The translations under genes were made by a program, and so were the position numbers. A DNA stretch of 64,000 bases from Maritimibacter sp. (GTDB taxonomy: Bacteria > Pseudomonadota > Alphaproteobacteria > Rhodobacterales > Rhodobacteraceae), in NCBI GenBank assembly GCA_017792445.1, contig CP051232.1, positions 1,488,001 to 1,552,000 of the forward strand. Reading direction: 5' to 3'. Below are positions 9,921 to 18,144 of this stretch, piece by piece. Positions within the stretch are counted from its first letter, which is position 1. Each line of letters begins with the position of its first letter. Below the pieces are notes generated by a model. It was not told the DNA's origin. It ran no database searches and worked only from the letters and a program-made list of their open reading frames with translations.

Positions 9921-10334
9921 TCAACCGGCTTCGACTAGCCGCACAGCGTCGGCGGTCAATGCGCCGTTCACCGCCTGCACCCGTGCGACCTCGGCCCCGT
10001 CGAGCGCGACCACGGAGGTGCCGTTGTCGTCTTCGACCGTGACATCGGGGTCGGTGGAGCCGCCGGCGACCTCTACGACGACCACGTCCTGCTCTGCATC
10101 GAATTCCTCGATCAACACCGAGTCCCCGGCGGCGGCGCCCTCTTCGTCGCCCACCAGCGCCGCGACATCCGTCACCGGCGTGTCGCCAGAGTCGCCGTTG
10201 GCGACCTCTTCATCCTCGGAAGCCGGTTCGTCGTCATTGGACAACGCGTCAAGCGACATGCCCAACAACATCATGCCCAGCAGCAATGCGAGACTCATCA
10301 TACCCGTAACCCCGAATTCTCGTGACAGCAGCAT
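9921..10334 (-). CDS. Small membrane-anchored acidic protein
   Basis: About 137 residues from the ATG at 10334; ATGs about ten codons further in (10304, 10301) are equally possible and have a G-rich stretch upstream. A Met/Leu-rich membrane helix (GMMSLALLLGMMLLG) is followed by an acidic tail. The tail ends in a beta-type domain (VVVVEVAGG ... VVALDGAEVARVQAVNG ... DAVRLVEAG). This domain matches in pattern the C-terminus of the neighbouring 357-residue protein, so the two are probably paralogues of different length. The in-frame extension upstream to 10547 lacks sensible composition and runs through the rpsO promoter region, so I excluded it. Function unknown. Confidence 0.65.
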   Translation of the reverse strand: MLLSREFGVTGMMSLALLLGMMLLGMSLDALSNDDEPASEDEEVANGDSGDTPVTDVAALVGDEEGAAAGDSVLIEEFDAEQDVVVVEVAGGSTDPDVTVEDDNGTSVVALDGAEVARVQAVNGALTADAVRLVEAG

Positions 10335-10479
10335 CGGAACGGTACCGTTTCGCCATGACTTCGACAAAGTTCTGCCCGATTTCGGCAAGCACGGGACATG
10401 CACGCGCCACTGTCCCACCGTGATGGGTGGATTGACCGCTTCCGGGAAACGCTGACGACAACGCCGTGAGATTCGCACT

Positions 10480-10507
10480 TTGCAAAGCGAAGGCGATCCT
10501 CTATACG
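10480..10507 (+). promoter_or_regulatory. Candidate sigma-70 promoter of rpsO
   Basis: TTGCAA (10480-10485) and TATACG (10502-10507) are separated by 16 bases, about 95 bases ahead of the rpsO ATG. Each box has four or more consensus matches. It also lies just upstream of the divergent acidic-protein gene. Read by eye only. Confidence 0.4.
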
Positions 10508-10601
10508 CGCGGCTTCCGTTCGGACGATCCGGGCGGATTCTCTCCACGGGCCTTGCTGGACGACATCCCGGCTTGCGCCATCAATCCGAAAGGAGACCCC
10601 G

Positions 10602-10871
10602 ATGTCGATTACTGTCGAAGAAAAGACCCGCCTGATGAAGGAATTCGCCACCAAGGACGGTGATACCGGTTCGCCGGAAGTCCAGGTTGCGATCCTGACC
10701 AGCCGCATCTCGACCCTGACCGAGCACTTCAAGACCCACAAGAAGGACAACCACTCGCGTCGTGGCCTTCTGAAGCTGGTGGCCCAGCGCCGCAAGCTGC
10801 TGGACTACACGAAGGCGAAGGACGAGAAGCGCTACCAGGACCTGATCCAGCGCCTCGGCATCCGCCGCTAA
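10602..10871 (+). CDS. rpsO: 30S ribosomal protein S15
   Basis: 89 residues, the standard length, with the family pattern throughout ([48 protein letters not shown]). An AAAGGAGA Shine-Dalgarno lies 7 bases before the ATG. S15 binds 16S rRNA early in assembly of the small-subunit platform. rpsO-pnp adjacency is conserved in bacteria. Here a weak terminator and a small minus-strand gene separate the two, so pnp may have its own promoter. Confidence 0.98.
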   Translation: MSITVEEKTRLMKEFATKDGDTGSPEVQVAILTSRISTLTEHFKTHKKDNHSRRGLLKLVAQRRKLLDYTKAKDEKRYQDLIQRLGIRR

Positions 10872-10895
10872 GCGACGGCCCAGCCCGATCTTCGA

Positions 10896-10924
10896 CGCCC
10901 GCACGGTCCGCCGCGCGGGCGTTT
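10896..10924 (+). terminator. Weak intrinsic terminator after rpsO
   Basis: CGCCCGC (10896-10902) pairs with GCGGGCG (10915-10921) around an 11-base loop, followed by TTTGAGTTTT. The interrupted T-tract suggests partial read-through toward pnp. Confidence 0.55.
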
Positions 10925-10987
10925 GAGTTTTCAGGGTCCCGCATCTCGGGCCCCGAATTTTCGCCGAAAATTCACGCCCGCCTGACG

Positions 10988-11215
10988 TCACACAAGCCGG
11001 CGTATCGGGGCGTGGCTGCAGATCACGATGAACTGTCCGCCCGCCTCCAGAAGATGAAAGCCGCGCGCCTGCACTTCGGCCACGAAGCGTGCCCGGCCGA
11101 TCTCGTTCTCGACCCACGCGACCGAGCGCCGGACCACCCCGCCCTTCTCGACCGCCTTTGCGGAGAAGACGAGCGCGATCCATTCCTCGGGGCGACTTTG
11201 AGACGGAGCAACCAT
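10988..11215 (-). CDS. Small conserved protein beside pnp
   Basis: 75 residues from the ATG at 11215, chosen because a GAGG lies 8 bases upstream; the longer frame to 11317 adds residues with no family look. The sequence has a compact conserved core (EEWIALVFSAKAV, GGVVRRSVAWVE, GGQFIVIC). I recall similar short proteins between rpsO and pnp in roseobacters, sometimes carrying a doubtful phosphoribosylanthranilate isomerase label. Nothing here supports that enzyme, since the protein is far too short. No membrane segment or signal peptide. Function unknown. It is divergent from pnp and shares its upstream region. Confidence 0.6.
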   Translation of the reverse strand: MVAPSQSRPEEWIALVFSAKAVEKGGVVRRSVAWVENEIGRARFVAEVQARGFHLLEAGGQFIVICSHAPIRRLV

Positions 11216-11440
11216 GCCGCATCCTCGTCCCGACAGACTTAACAAATCCTGAACAGGCGACGTACCGTCAGAGAATCCGGTTTCAAAATGTGCCATTCTC
11301 CTGTATGGCCCGCCCATCTGAGACGATGTGCACCAGTCCCCGGCACGCGAAATGGATGACAGGGGACGGCGGCAATGGGGCCGCCAATCAAACGGGAGAC
11401 CCGGGATACGCCTGGGAGGGCTCCCTCATAGGATACGCAT

Positions 11441-13582
11441 ATGTTCAACGTTACGAAGAAATCGATGCAGTGGGGCGAGGAAACGCTCACGCTGGAAACG
11501 GGCAAGATTGCCCGTCAGGCCGACGGCACCGTTATCGCCACCCTGGGCGAGACGTCGGTCATGGCGAACGTCACGTTCGCCAAGAAACAGAAGGAAGGGC
11601 AGGACTTCTTCCCCCTGACTGTCCACTACCAGGAAAAATACTACGCCGCCGGTAAAGTCCCGGGCGGCTTCTTCAAGCGCGAGGCGCGGCCGACCGAGAA
11701 GGAAACGCTGACCGCCCGCCTGATCGACCGTCCGATCCGTCCGCTGTTCGTCCCCGGCTTCAAGAACGAAGTTCTGGTGATGTGCACCGTGCTGTCGCAC
11801 GATCTGGTCAACGACCCCGACATCGTCGCGATGATCGCCGCCTCGGCCGCGCTGACGATCTCTGGCGCGCCCTTCATGGGCCCGATCGCCGGTGCCCGCG
11901 TGGGTTACGAGGATGGCGAATACATCCTGAACCCGGAAGTCGACGACATGCACAAGCTGCGTGAGAACCCGGACCAGCGTCTGGACCTCGTCGTCGCCGG
12001 CACCAAGGACGCCGTGATGATGGTGGAATCGGAAGCCTACGAGCTGACCGAGGCCGAAATGCTGGGCGCCGTGACCTTCGCGCACGAGCAGATCCAGCCG
12101 GTCATCGACCTGATCATCGCGCTGGCCGAAGACGCCGCGAAAGAGCCCTTCGACTTCCAGCCGCCCGATTACTCCGCTCTGTACGACGCGGTGAAGGCTG
12201 CCGGCGAAGAGAAGATGCGCGCCGCTTACGCGATCACCGACAAGCAGGAACGGACCAACACCGTTGCCGCCGTCAAGGAAGAGATCATCGCCGCGCTGAC
12301 CGAAGAGCAGCAGTCGGACGAGAACCTTGGCTCGGCGCTGAAGAAGCTGGAATCCGGCGTTCTGCGCGGCGATGTCGTGAAGAACGGCCGCCGCATCGAC
12401 GGCCGCGCCACCGACGAGGTGCGCCCGATCGTGTGTGAAACCGGCCTGCTGCCGCGGACCCACGGCTCGGCCCTGTTCACCCGTGGCGAGACGCAGGGCC
12501 TTGTGGTCACCACGCTCGGCACCGGCGACGACGAGCAGATGATCGACGCGCTGAACGGCACCTACAAGTCGAACTTCCTGCTGCACTACAACTTCCCGCC
12601 GTACTCGGTCGGTGAAGTGGGCCGCGTGGGTTCGCCGGGTCGCCGCGAGATCGGCCACGGCAAGCTGGCATGGCGCGCCCTGCAGGCCGTTCTGCCTGCT
12701 GCGACCGACTTCCCCTACACCATCCGCGTCGTGTCCGAGATCACCGAATCCAACGGCTCGTCCTCGATGGCGTCGGTCTGCGGTGGTTCGCTGTCGATGA
12801 TGGATGCGGGCGTTCCGCTGAAGGCTCCGGTGGCTGGTGTGGCCATGGGCCTCGTGCTGGAAGAGGACGGCTCTTACGCCATCCTGACCGACATCCTTGG
12901 CGACGAGGATCACCTCGGCGACATGGACTTCAAAGTGGCCGGTACCGAGAACGGCATCACCTCGCTGCAGATGGACATCAAGGTCGCGGGCATCACGCCC
13001 GAGATCATGGAGAAAGCCCTGGCGCAGGCCAAAGAGGGCCGGATGCATATCCTCGGCGAGATGGCCAAGACCCTGAGCGAGGCTTCGGGCTTCTCCGAGC
13101 ACGCTCCGCGCATCGAGACGATGACGGTTCCGCAGGACAAGATCCGCGAAGTCATCGGGTCGGGCGGCAAGGTCATCCGCGAGATCGTGGAAGTGTCCGG
13201 CGCCAAGGTCGACATCAACGACGACGGCGTGATCAAGATCGCCTCGCCGAACGGTGAAGCCATCCAGAAGGCCTATGACATGATCTACTCGATCGTGGCA
13301 GAGCCGGAAGAGGGTAAGGTCTACAAGGGCAAGGTCGTGAAGATCGTCGATTTCGGCGCCTTCGTGAACTTCTTCGGCAAGCGGGACGGTCTTGTCCACG
13401 TGTCGCAGATCCTGCCCAAGCGCCTGAACCATCCGTCGGACGTTCTGAAGGAAGGCCAGGAAGTCTGGGTCAAGCTTCTGGGCTTCGACGATCGCGGCAA
13501 GGTTCGCCTGTCGATGAAGGTCGTCGATCAGGACACCGGCGAAGAGATCGCGGAAGAGAAAAAGGAAGAAGCCGCCGACTAA
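11441..13582 (+). CDS. pnp: Polynucleotide phosphorylase
   Basis: 713 residues, the usual length. It has two RNase PH-like halves ([12 protein letters not shown] and DRPIRPLF in the first; [20 protein letters not shown] in the second). A KH domain follows from about residue 566 ([16 protein letters not shown]), then an S1 domain ([16 protein letters not shown]) and an acidic tail. PNPase degrades RNA 3'-to-5' by phosphorolysis and is part of the RNA degradosome. The start is an ATG after GGATACGCAT. The upstream 220 bases are shared with a divergent small gene. A strong terminator closes the unit. Confidence 0.98.
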   Translation: MFNVTKKSMQWGEETLTLETGKIARQADGTVIATLGETSVMANVTFAKKQKEGQDFFPLTVHYQEKYYAAGKVPGGFFKREARPTEKETLTARLIDRPIRPLFVPGFKNEVLVMCTVLSHDLVNDPDIVAMIAASAALTISGAPFMGPIAGARVGYEDGEYILNPEVDDMHKLRENPDQRLDLVVAGTKDAVMMVESEAYELTEAEMLGAVTFAHEQIQPVIDLIIALAEDAAKEPFDFQPPDYSALYDAVKAAGEEKMRAAYAITDKQERTNTVAAVKEEIIAALTEEQQSDENLGSALKKLESGVLRGDVVKNGRRIDGRATDEVRPIVCETGLLPRTHGSALFTRGETQGLVVTTLGTGDDEQMIDALNGTYKSNFLLHYNFPPYSVGEVGRVGSPGRREIGHGKLAWRALQAVLPAATDFPYTIRVVSEITESNGSSSMASVCGGSLSMMDAGVPLKAPVAGVAMGLVLEEDGSYAILTDILGDEDHLGDMDFKVAGTENGITSLQMDIKVAGITPEIMEKALAQAKEGRMHILGEMAKTLSEASGFSEHAPRIETMTVPQDKIREVIGSGGKVIREIVEVSGAKVDINDDGVIKIASPNGEAIQKAYDMIYSIVAEPEEGKVYKGKVVKIVDFGAFVNFFGKRDGLVHVSQILPKRLNHPSDVLKEGQEVWVKLLGFDDRGKVRLSMKVVDQDTGEEIAEEKKEEAAD

Positions 13583-13604
13583 GGCGCGACTTCTTCACAG
13601 ATCG

Positions 13605-13635
13605 AAAGGCCCCGGCATCGTCCGGGGCCTTTTTC
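13605..13635 (+). terminator. Intrinsic terminator of pnp
   Basis: GGCCCCGG and CCGGGGCC form a stem around CATCGT, flanked by AAA before and TTTTT after. This is a textbook Rho-independent terminator 22 bases after the pnp stop. Confidence 0.93.
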
Positions 13636-14152
13636 GTTTCCGGGTGTCGCGCCTGGCAAGATCGGCCGGGCGCGTCGTAATTTGCGCCCCACAAGCATGA
13701 GCCTGTCATGAATATGAAATACACCCGTTTTCACGACAGTATTTCTGCTAACTTAATAAGCATTCGTAAACCATGATCGCAGGTTTCCGTACGGTGAATC
13801 TTGATCGGTTTCCGGAACTGCCTTTTATCCGGCCCTGCGTTCCGAAGCATTCCAGCTATACGAGGGCAAGGCAGACCATTCTTTCCGGCGCTGATCGACG
13901 AAACCTAACAAACTCTCCGCGCTGAGAAGGTAAATTCAGACCAAATACGACCCGCAACAAGCATTAATGCAAGAAGACGGAATCTTAAATTTGGAAACAT
14001 CTGAATCAACGGATTATAAACCCGACTCCCGCTGTATAGCCTGATCGGCCCAAATGACCGGCCGGAACGCCAAATCGACCAAAACCGCCCGGAAGTCTTG
14101 GCCGGGCGCCCCCTAACCTTCTTACCACCGCAACTGTAAAGAGACCTGTACC
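13636..14152. other. AT-richer intergenic region with no convincing gene
   Basis: Roughly 520 bases between the pnp terminator and the next GTG start are visibly richer in A/T than anything around them and carry no reading frame with sensible composition. A GCCCGG ... CCGGGC hairpin lies about 50 bases before the next gene (about 14088-14107). The stretch could hold the promoter of the SH3-domain gene, a small RNA, or foreign DNA; I see no feature that decides. Confidence 0.5.
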
Positions 14153-14893
14153 GTGACACATCCGTTCAAGCGGCCGCTGACCGGCCTTCTTTTCGCAGCG
14201 ACGCTTACCGCCTCGGGCGCCGCGCAGGCGCAGGACGTGCAGCAAGCCGTCATTGATTTCATCCAGTGCTATTCCGAGCCTGACGCGGCAGAGACCATCG
14301 CGGACATGGCGACCGGCGGTATCCTGAACCTGTCCGCCACGCGGTACGAGGACAGCAGCAGCTGCATCCCCTTCAACCGCGGCGGACTGACCATCAACGG
14401 TGTGACCTTCGACACGATCTGCGCCTTTGACGAAGACGTAAGCGTTCCGGACTGGTCCCGCTATTTCCAGCGCGGCCCCGGCACCAGCCCCGGCACTTTC
14501 CTTGAACTGCGCACGCAGGCGTCGGTCGGTCTTCTGCAAGCATGGGCACTGGAACTGTCGCCCTCTGGCTATGGCGTCCAGATCGACAGCCTGTACGGCG
14601 GCGGCGCCTATGTCCTGTGCTCCAGCCTCTATCAGCAGAGCGAAGAGTACTACGAGGAAGAGCAGGGCTATGGCGAGTACATGGATGCCGTCGTGGTCGA
14701 TCCCGACGGCTACACCAACATCCGCAGCGGCCCCGGCACGAATTATCCGATCGTCGGCCGCGTCTATGTCGACGAACTGGACATGCAGGCGATCCCGACC
14801 AATCAAGATTGGTGGGAAGTCCGGACTTACGGCGGAACCGAAGGCTGGATGCACGCGTCGCGGATCGAGCTGATTTACCTCGATCAGAACTGA
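14153..14893 (+). CDS. Secreted SH3-domain protein
   Basis: 246 residues from a GTG start (the only start preceding the signal peptide). Residues 1-26 form a Sec signal peptide ending ASGAAQAQ. The middle part (about 30-165) has several Cys (QCYS, SSCIPF, TICAF, VLCSS) and no domain I recognise. Residues about 183-242 are a bacterial SH3 domain (YTNIRSGPGTNYPIVG, then WWEVRTYGGTEGWMHASRI), which in periplasmic proteins often binds peptidoglycan or tethers partners. The following gene is an L,D-transpeptidase, so an envelope role is likely. The gene is closed by its own terminator. Confidence 0.85.
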   Translation: MTHPFKRPLTGLLFAATLTASGAAQAQDVQQAVIDFIQCYSEPDAAETIADMATGGILNLSATRYEDSSSCIPFNRGGLTINGVTFDTICAFDEDVSVPDWSRYFQRGPGTSPGTFLELRTQASVGLLQAWALELSPSGYGVQIDSLYGGGAYVLCSSLYQQSEEYYEEEQGYGEYMDAVVVDPDGYTNIRSGPGTNYPIVGRVYVDELDMQAIPTNQDWWEVRTYGGTEGWMHASRIELIYLDQN

Positions 14894-14920
14894 TCCGAAG
14901 CCGTTCAACCCGGTCTTTCA

Positions 14921-14954
14921 GGGCCGCCCCAGACAGCGTTCGGGGGCGGCCTTT
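14921..14954 (+). terminator. Intrinsic terminator after the SH3-domain gene
   Basis: GGCCGCCCC pairs with GGGGGCGGCC around AGACAGCGTTC, followed by TTTCC. Long GC stem with a short T-run. Confidence 0.8.
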
Positions 14955-15096
14955 CCATGTCTTGGCCTGATGCCTGGGCTGGGTCACGAAAGCATTTTTG
15001 AACCTTTTCCAAGGGTTCCGCGTTCTTCCCCGGACAGAGCAAGGAACACGAGCATCCCCGCGACCCTGCGCGGGGCACCCAAAGAAAGGATCCAGA

Positions 15097-15681
15097 ATGG
15101 TTTCCCGTCGCACTTTCCTCGCCAGCGGTTCGGCCACCCTTGCCGCGCTGGCCACCGCCCCTGCCCTTGCGCAGGAGACCTACACCGTTCCGCAGGAACA
15201 CATGCCGATGCGCGTGCGCGTGTCCAAGGACTATCCGGCGGGTGAAATCCACGTCGATCCGAACCGCTATTATCTGTACCTGACCGAAGGCGACGGAGAG
15301 GCGCTGCGCTATGTCGTGGGCGTCGGTCGCGACAGCCTTTACGAGTCCGGCACCTTCACCGTTGGCCGGAAAGCCGAATGGCCGACATGGACGCCCACCC
15401 CGGACATGATCGAGCGCGATCCGACGAGCTATGCCAAGTACGAAGACGGCATGCCGGGCGGCCCGGACAACCCGCTGGGCGCGCGTGCGCTGTATCTCTA
15501 CAACGCCAACGGCTACGACACCGCGCTGCGCATCCACGGTACGCCGCAGCCCTGGACGGTGGCGCAGGCGATCTCGAACGGTTGCGTGCGGCTGGTGAAC
15601 AGCCACGTCGCGCACCTGTACGAGCGCGTCGCGGAAGACACCAAGGTGGTGCTGCATCCGAAGATGGCTCCCACCGCGTAA
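15097..15681 (+). CDS. L,D-transpeptidase with Tat signal
   Basis: 194 residues from the ATG preceded by AAAGAAAGGA; the longer frame from 14998 has no signal peptide and runs through the leader. The N-terminus SRRTFLASG followed by a hydrophobic stretch and APALAQ is a twin-arginine signal. The rest is one YkuD domain with H148 and C163 in HGT-x8-AISNGCVRLVN, the catalytic His and Cys. These enzymes form 3-3 peptidoglycan cross-links or attach proteins to peptidoglycan in the periplasm. This size is typical of the short ErfK/YbiS/YcfS/YnhG-like enzymes common in Rhodobacterales. Confidence 0.92.
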   Translation: MVSRRTFLASGSATLAALATAPALAQETYTVPQEHMPMRVRVSKDYPAGEIHVDPNRYYLYLTEGDGEALRYVVGVGRDSLYESGTFTVGRKAEWPTWTPTPDMIERDPTSYAKYEDGMPGGPDNPLGARALYLYNANGYDTALRIHGTPQPWTVAQAISNGCVRLVNSHVAHLYERVAEDTKVVLHPKMAPTA

Positions 15682-15700
15682 ATTGTGCAGCCGTGAATGA

Positions 15701-15735
15701 AAAAGGCCCCGCCGAATGGACGGGGCCTTCTTTTG
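15701..15735. terminator. Bidirectional terminator between L,D-transpeptidase and peroxiredoxin genes
   Basis: AAGGCCCCG and CGGGGCCTT pair around CCGAATGGA, flanked by A-rich and T-rich runs on both sides. It lies between two convergent genes and can end transcription from either direction. Confidence 0.88.
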
Positions 15736-15750
15736 TTCGGGTCGTACCCT

Positions 15751-16404
15751 TTACGACGGCAGCTTGGCCTTGCGGAGGTACGGGAACACGGTTTCGAAAT
15801 CGCCGTACTTCGCCTTGGCGTCGTCGTTCGAAACAGAGGTCGGGATGATCACGTCCTGACCGACTTCCCAGTTGGCCGGGGTCGCGATGGTCTCTTTCGC
15901 GGCGGTCTGCAGACCGTCCAGAGCGCGCAGCACCTCGGCGAAGTTGCGGCCGACGTTCATCGGATAGGTCATCGACAGCTTAAGCTTCTTGTCCGGGCCG
16001 ATGATGAAGACGGAACGCACGGTGGCGCTGTCGGCGGGCGTCGCGCCGTCCGGCAGGTAGTATTCCGCCGGCAGCATGTCGAAGGCCTTGGCGACGGCCA
16101 GATCGGTGTCCGCGATGATCGGAAAGCCCACGTCCGAGGACGCATAGCTTTCGATGTCGCCGATCCATTTCTTGTGGTCCTCGACCCCGTCGACCGAGAT
16201 GCCGATCACCTTCGTGCCGCGCTTGGCCCATTCATCGGACAACTGCGCGACAGCGCCGAACTCGGTGGTGCAGACGGGGGTGAAATCCTTCGGGTGCGAG
16301 AACAGGATCGCCCAGCTGTCGCCGATCCAGTCGTGAAAGCTGATCTGACCCTGGCTGGTGTCGGCCTTGAAATCCGGCACGGTGTCGTTGATGCGAAGTC
16401 CCAT
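15751..16404 (-). CDS. 1-Cys (Prx6-type) peroxiredoxin
   Basis: 217 residues. The peroxidatic cysteine is C45 in HPKDFTPVCTTE. No resolving Cys is visible, and the long C-terminal arm (PANWEVGQDVIIP) is that of the Prx6 subfamily. It reduces H2O2 and organic hydroperoxides using an external thiol. An AGGGAG Shine-Dalgarno precedes the ATG. The gene stands alone between two terminators. Confidence 0.95.
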   Translation of the reverse strand: MGLRINDTVPDFKADTSQGQISFHDWIGDSWAILFSHPKDFTPVCTTEFGAVAQLSDEWAKRGTKVIGISVDGVEDHKKWIGDIESYASSDVGFPIIADTDLAVAKAFDMLPAEYYLPDGATPADSATVRSVFIIGPDKKLKLSMTYPMNVGRNFAEVLRALDGLQTAAKETIATPANWEVGQDVIIPTSVSNDDAKAKYGDFETVFPYLRKAKLPS

Positions 16405-16437
16405 GACATCTCCCTTTCGTAACCCCTGAACGGGGCG

Positions 16438-16469
16438 AAAAATTTCGGCGCGGGCAATCGGCCCGCGCC
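16438..16469 (-). terminator. Intrinsic terminator for the DUF2125 pair
   Basis: On the minus strand GGCGCGGGC pairs perfectly with GCCCGCGCC around CGATT and is followed by GAAATTTTT. It lies about 50 bases after the stop of the downstream DUF2125 gene and just ahead of the peroxiredoxin leader. Confidence 0.8.
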
Positions 16470-16521
16470 TTCTACATGATCCGATGGGCGCGGAGCGGCA
16501 ACCCCGCGCGCCGCTTTGTCG

Positions 16522-18060
16522 CTAACGGATACGCTGACCGTTGGCGCTGATCTGCCCGGTCTCGCCGTCGATCACGATCTCCGAGGAATAGGTCCCCTCG
16601 TCATCCTTCTGCGCGAAGCCGCCCAGCATCATCCGCGCCATGCCGGCCTGATCCTCGGGCACCAGCCCCATGCCGATCAACGTGTCCAGAAGCGCGTCGA
16701 AACCTTTCAACGTCACCGTGGCCGCGCCATCCGTGGCAGGGAAACCGCCGAAGGTCTCGAGATCGGAGTTGTCCAGCGTGAAGCCCCCGGTCGCCATCAG
16801 GTCGGCGCCCACGGCGTTCACGCGGATTTCGGAAATGCCCACCTCGGACACCTCTGCCGGCACCTCGTCAGAGTCTTCCAGCGCCACGAGTTGTTCGTAG
16901 TCGACCATGTCGAACAGCAGTTTCACCTTGGCGGTCATGTCGACGACAAGCTGCGCCGGGTCGCGCGGCAACTGACCGGCCGGATCGAACATACCCCACA
17001 GGGAGTCGCCGATGGTCAGGCCTTCGAAATTGAGCCGGATATGCGAATCCACCGCCTCTTCGCTGCTCAGCACGGGCATCGACATGCTGCCGTCGGCGGC
17101 TGCGATCGCGAACTGAAGCGGCATCGGTACGATCATCGGCTGGAACATCTCCATCTCGTAGCCTTCGACGCGACCGGTCAGGTTCAGACCGTCGGCGCTG
17201 AAGCCAAGCGAGCCGTCGGTCATGCCGTAGACCGCGCTTTGCGACCCCATCGGCTCGCCGTTCATCGTCTGCTCCTGCCGGGACTCCTGACCTTCAAGGC
17301 GATACTCGTAGCTGACCATGAGGCCGTCGCGCAGCGCTTGCCCAAGCGCCATGACAGAGGTGCCCTGCGGGATCGCAACCTCGGCCGAGCTTTCCATCGC
17401 GCCCATCGTGGCGGTGTTGGTCTGCGTGACCGTATCGCCATCCGGCGAGGTGAAGGAAAAGCCCATGTCGAATGCGCCGGTCTCCATGGTTCCGCGCATC
17501 GACATGCGGACCACGTCTTCGCCCCAGATGCGATAGAAGCCCTTCATGCCCTCGAACCGCATCGTGCCGGTGATCTCGGGCGTCCCCATCTCCTCGGCGG
17601 CGTCGCCGGTCAGTTCGAGGCCGGTGAACGTCGCATCGTACGTCTCGAGTTCGTAGTGATAGGTGACGTCACCGGGTTCGCCCGTCGCCGTGGTCAGGTA
17701 GTTCGGCGTATCCATCCGCATCGTGGCGCTGAACCCGCCCTCGCCCGTCAGTTCACCGCCGAAGGTCATGTCCTGCGACGCGGGCAATTCGATCAGGACG
17801 GTGCCATCGTCGCGGCCGGTCAGCACCATGTCGCCCATGTGCATCTCGAAGCTGCCCGTGTCGTTCGGAAACGTGAAGCGGGCCACCATGTCCGAGACGG
17901 TCATCGTCGCGCCATCCTCGGCAACGTCGGCGGTGACTTCCGCGCCCATCGCGTTCATCGCGGTGGTCATGTTGGCCCAGACATCCTGAGGCGTCACGTC
18001 GGCGGCGGCGGCCAGCGGGAACAGCGTGAACGCGGCCAGCGAAAGGGGGGCGTGTTTCAT
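16522..18060 (-). CDS. DUF2125 domain protein, secreted (paralogue 1)
   Basis: 512 residues from the ATG at 18060, preferred over one 15 bases upstream because GAGGAG sits at the right distance. It has a signal peptide of about 20 residues (AFTLFPLAAAADV). The body is acidic, Met/Thr/Gly-rich and strongly beta-predicted, ending GETGQISANGQRIR. This is the DUF2125 family, periplasmic or outer-membrane-associated proteins of alphaproteobacteria with no established role. The ending and internal layout (SLWGMFDPAGQLPRDPA, ISEIRVNAVGADL) match the gene just upstream, so the two are tandem duplicates, 84 bases apart. Confidence 0.85.
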   Translation of the reverse strand: MKHAPLSLAAFTLFPLAAAADVTPQDVWANMTTAMNAMGAEVTADVAEDGATMTVSDMVARFTFPNDTGSFEMHMGDMVLTGRDDGTVLIELPASQDMTFGGELTGEGGFSATMRMDTPNYLTTATGEPGDVTYHYELETYDATFTGLELTGDAAEEMGTPEITGTMRFEGMKGFYRIWGEDVVRMSMRGTMETGAFDMGFSFTSPDGDTVTQTNTATMGAMESSAEVAIPQGTSVMALGQALRDGLMVSYEYRLEGQESRQEQTMNGEPMGSQSAVYGMTDGSLGFSADGLNLTGRVEGYEMEMFQPMIVPMPLQFAIAAADGSMSMPVLSSEEAVDSHIRLNFEGLTIGDSLWGMFDPAGQLPRDPAQLVVDMTAKVKLLFDMVDYEQLVALEDSDEVPAEVSEVGISEIRVNAVGADLMATGGFTLDNSDLETFGGFPATDGAATVTLKGFDALLDTLIGMGLVPEDQAGMARMMLGGFAQKDDEGTYSSEIVIDGETGQISANGQRIR

Positions 18061-18123
18061 CCGTAATCTCCTCAAAACGAACGTGCCGCCGCGATGAAAC
18101 GCGACGGCACGAAAAACGCAAGT

Positions 18124-18142
18124 CTTTGTTATGCCAACAAAG
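18124..18142 (-). other. Intercistronic hairpin between the DUF2125 genes
   Basis: CTTTGTT and AACAAAG pair perfectly around a 5-base loop, immediately after the stop of the upstream paralogue. No T-run follows directly, so it probably stabilises the upstream message or attenuates rather than terminates. Confidence 0.5.
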
Positions 18143-18144
18143 CC

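Noticed and set aside
10988-11215. Phosphoribosylanthranilate isomerase label for the 75-residue protein beside pnp
   Set aside because: Far too short for a TIM barrel and without catalytic motifs; treated as a protein of unknown function.
13905-14159. 84-residue minus-strand frame in the AT-rich gap
   Set aside because: No Shine-Dalgarno, no recognisable motif, and composition like random AT-richer DNA.
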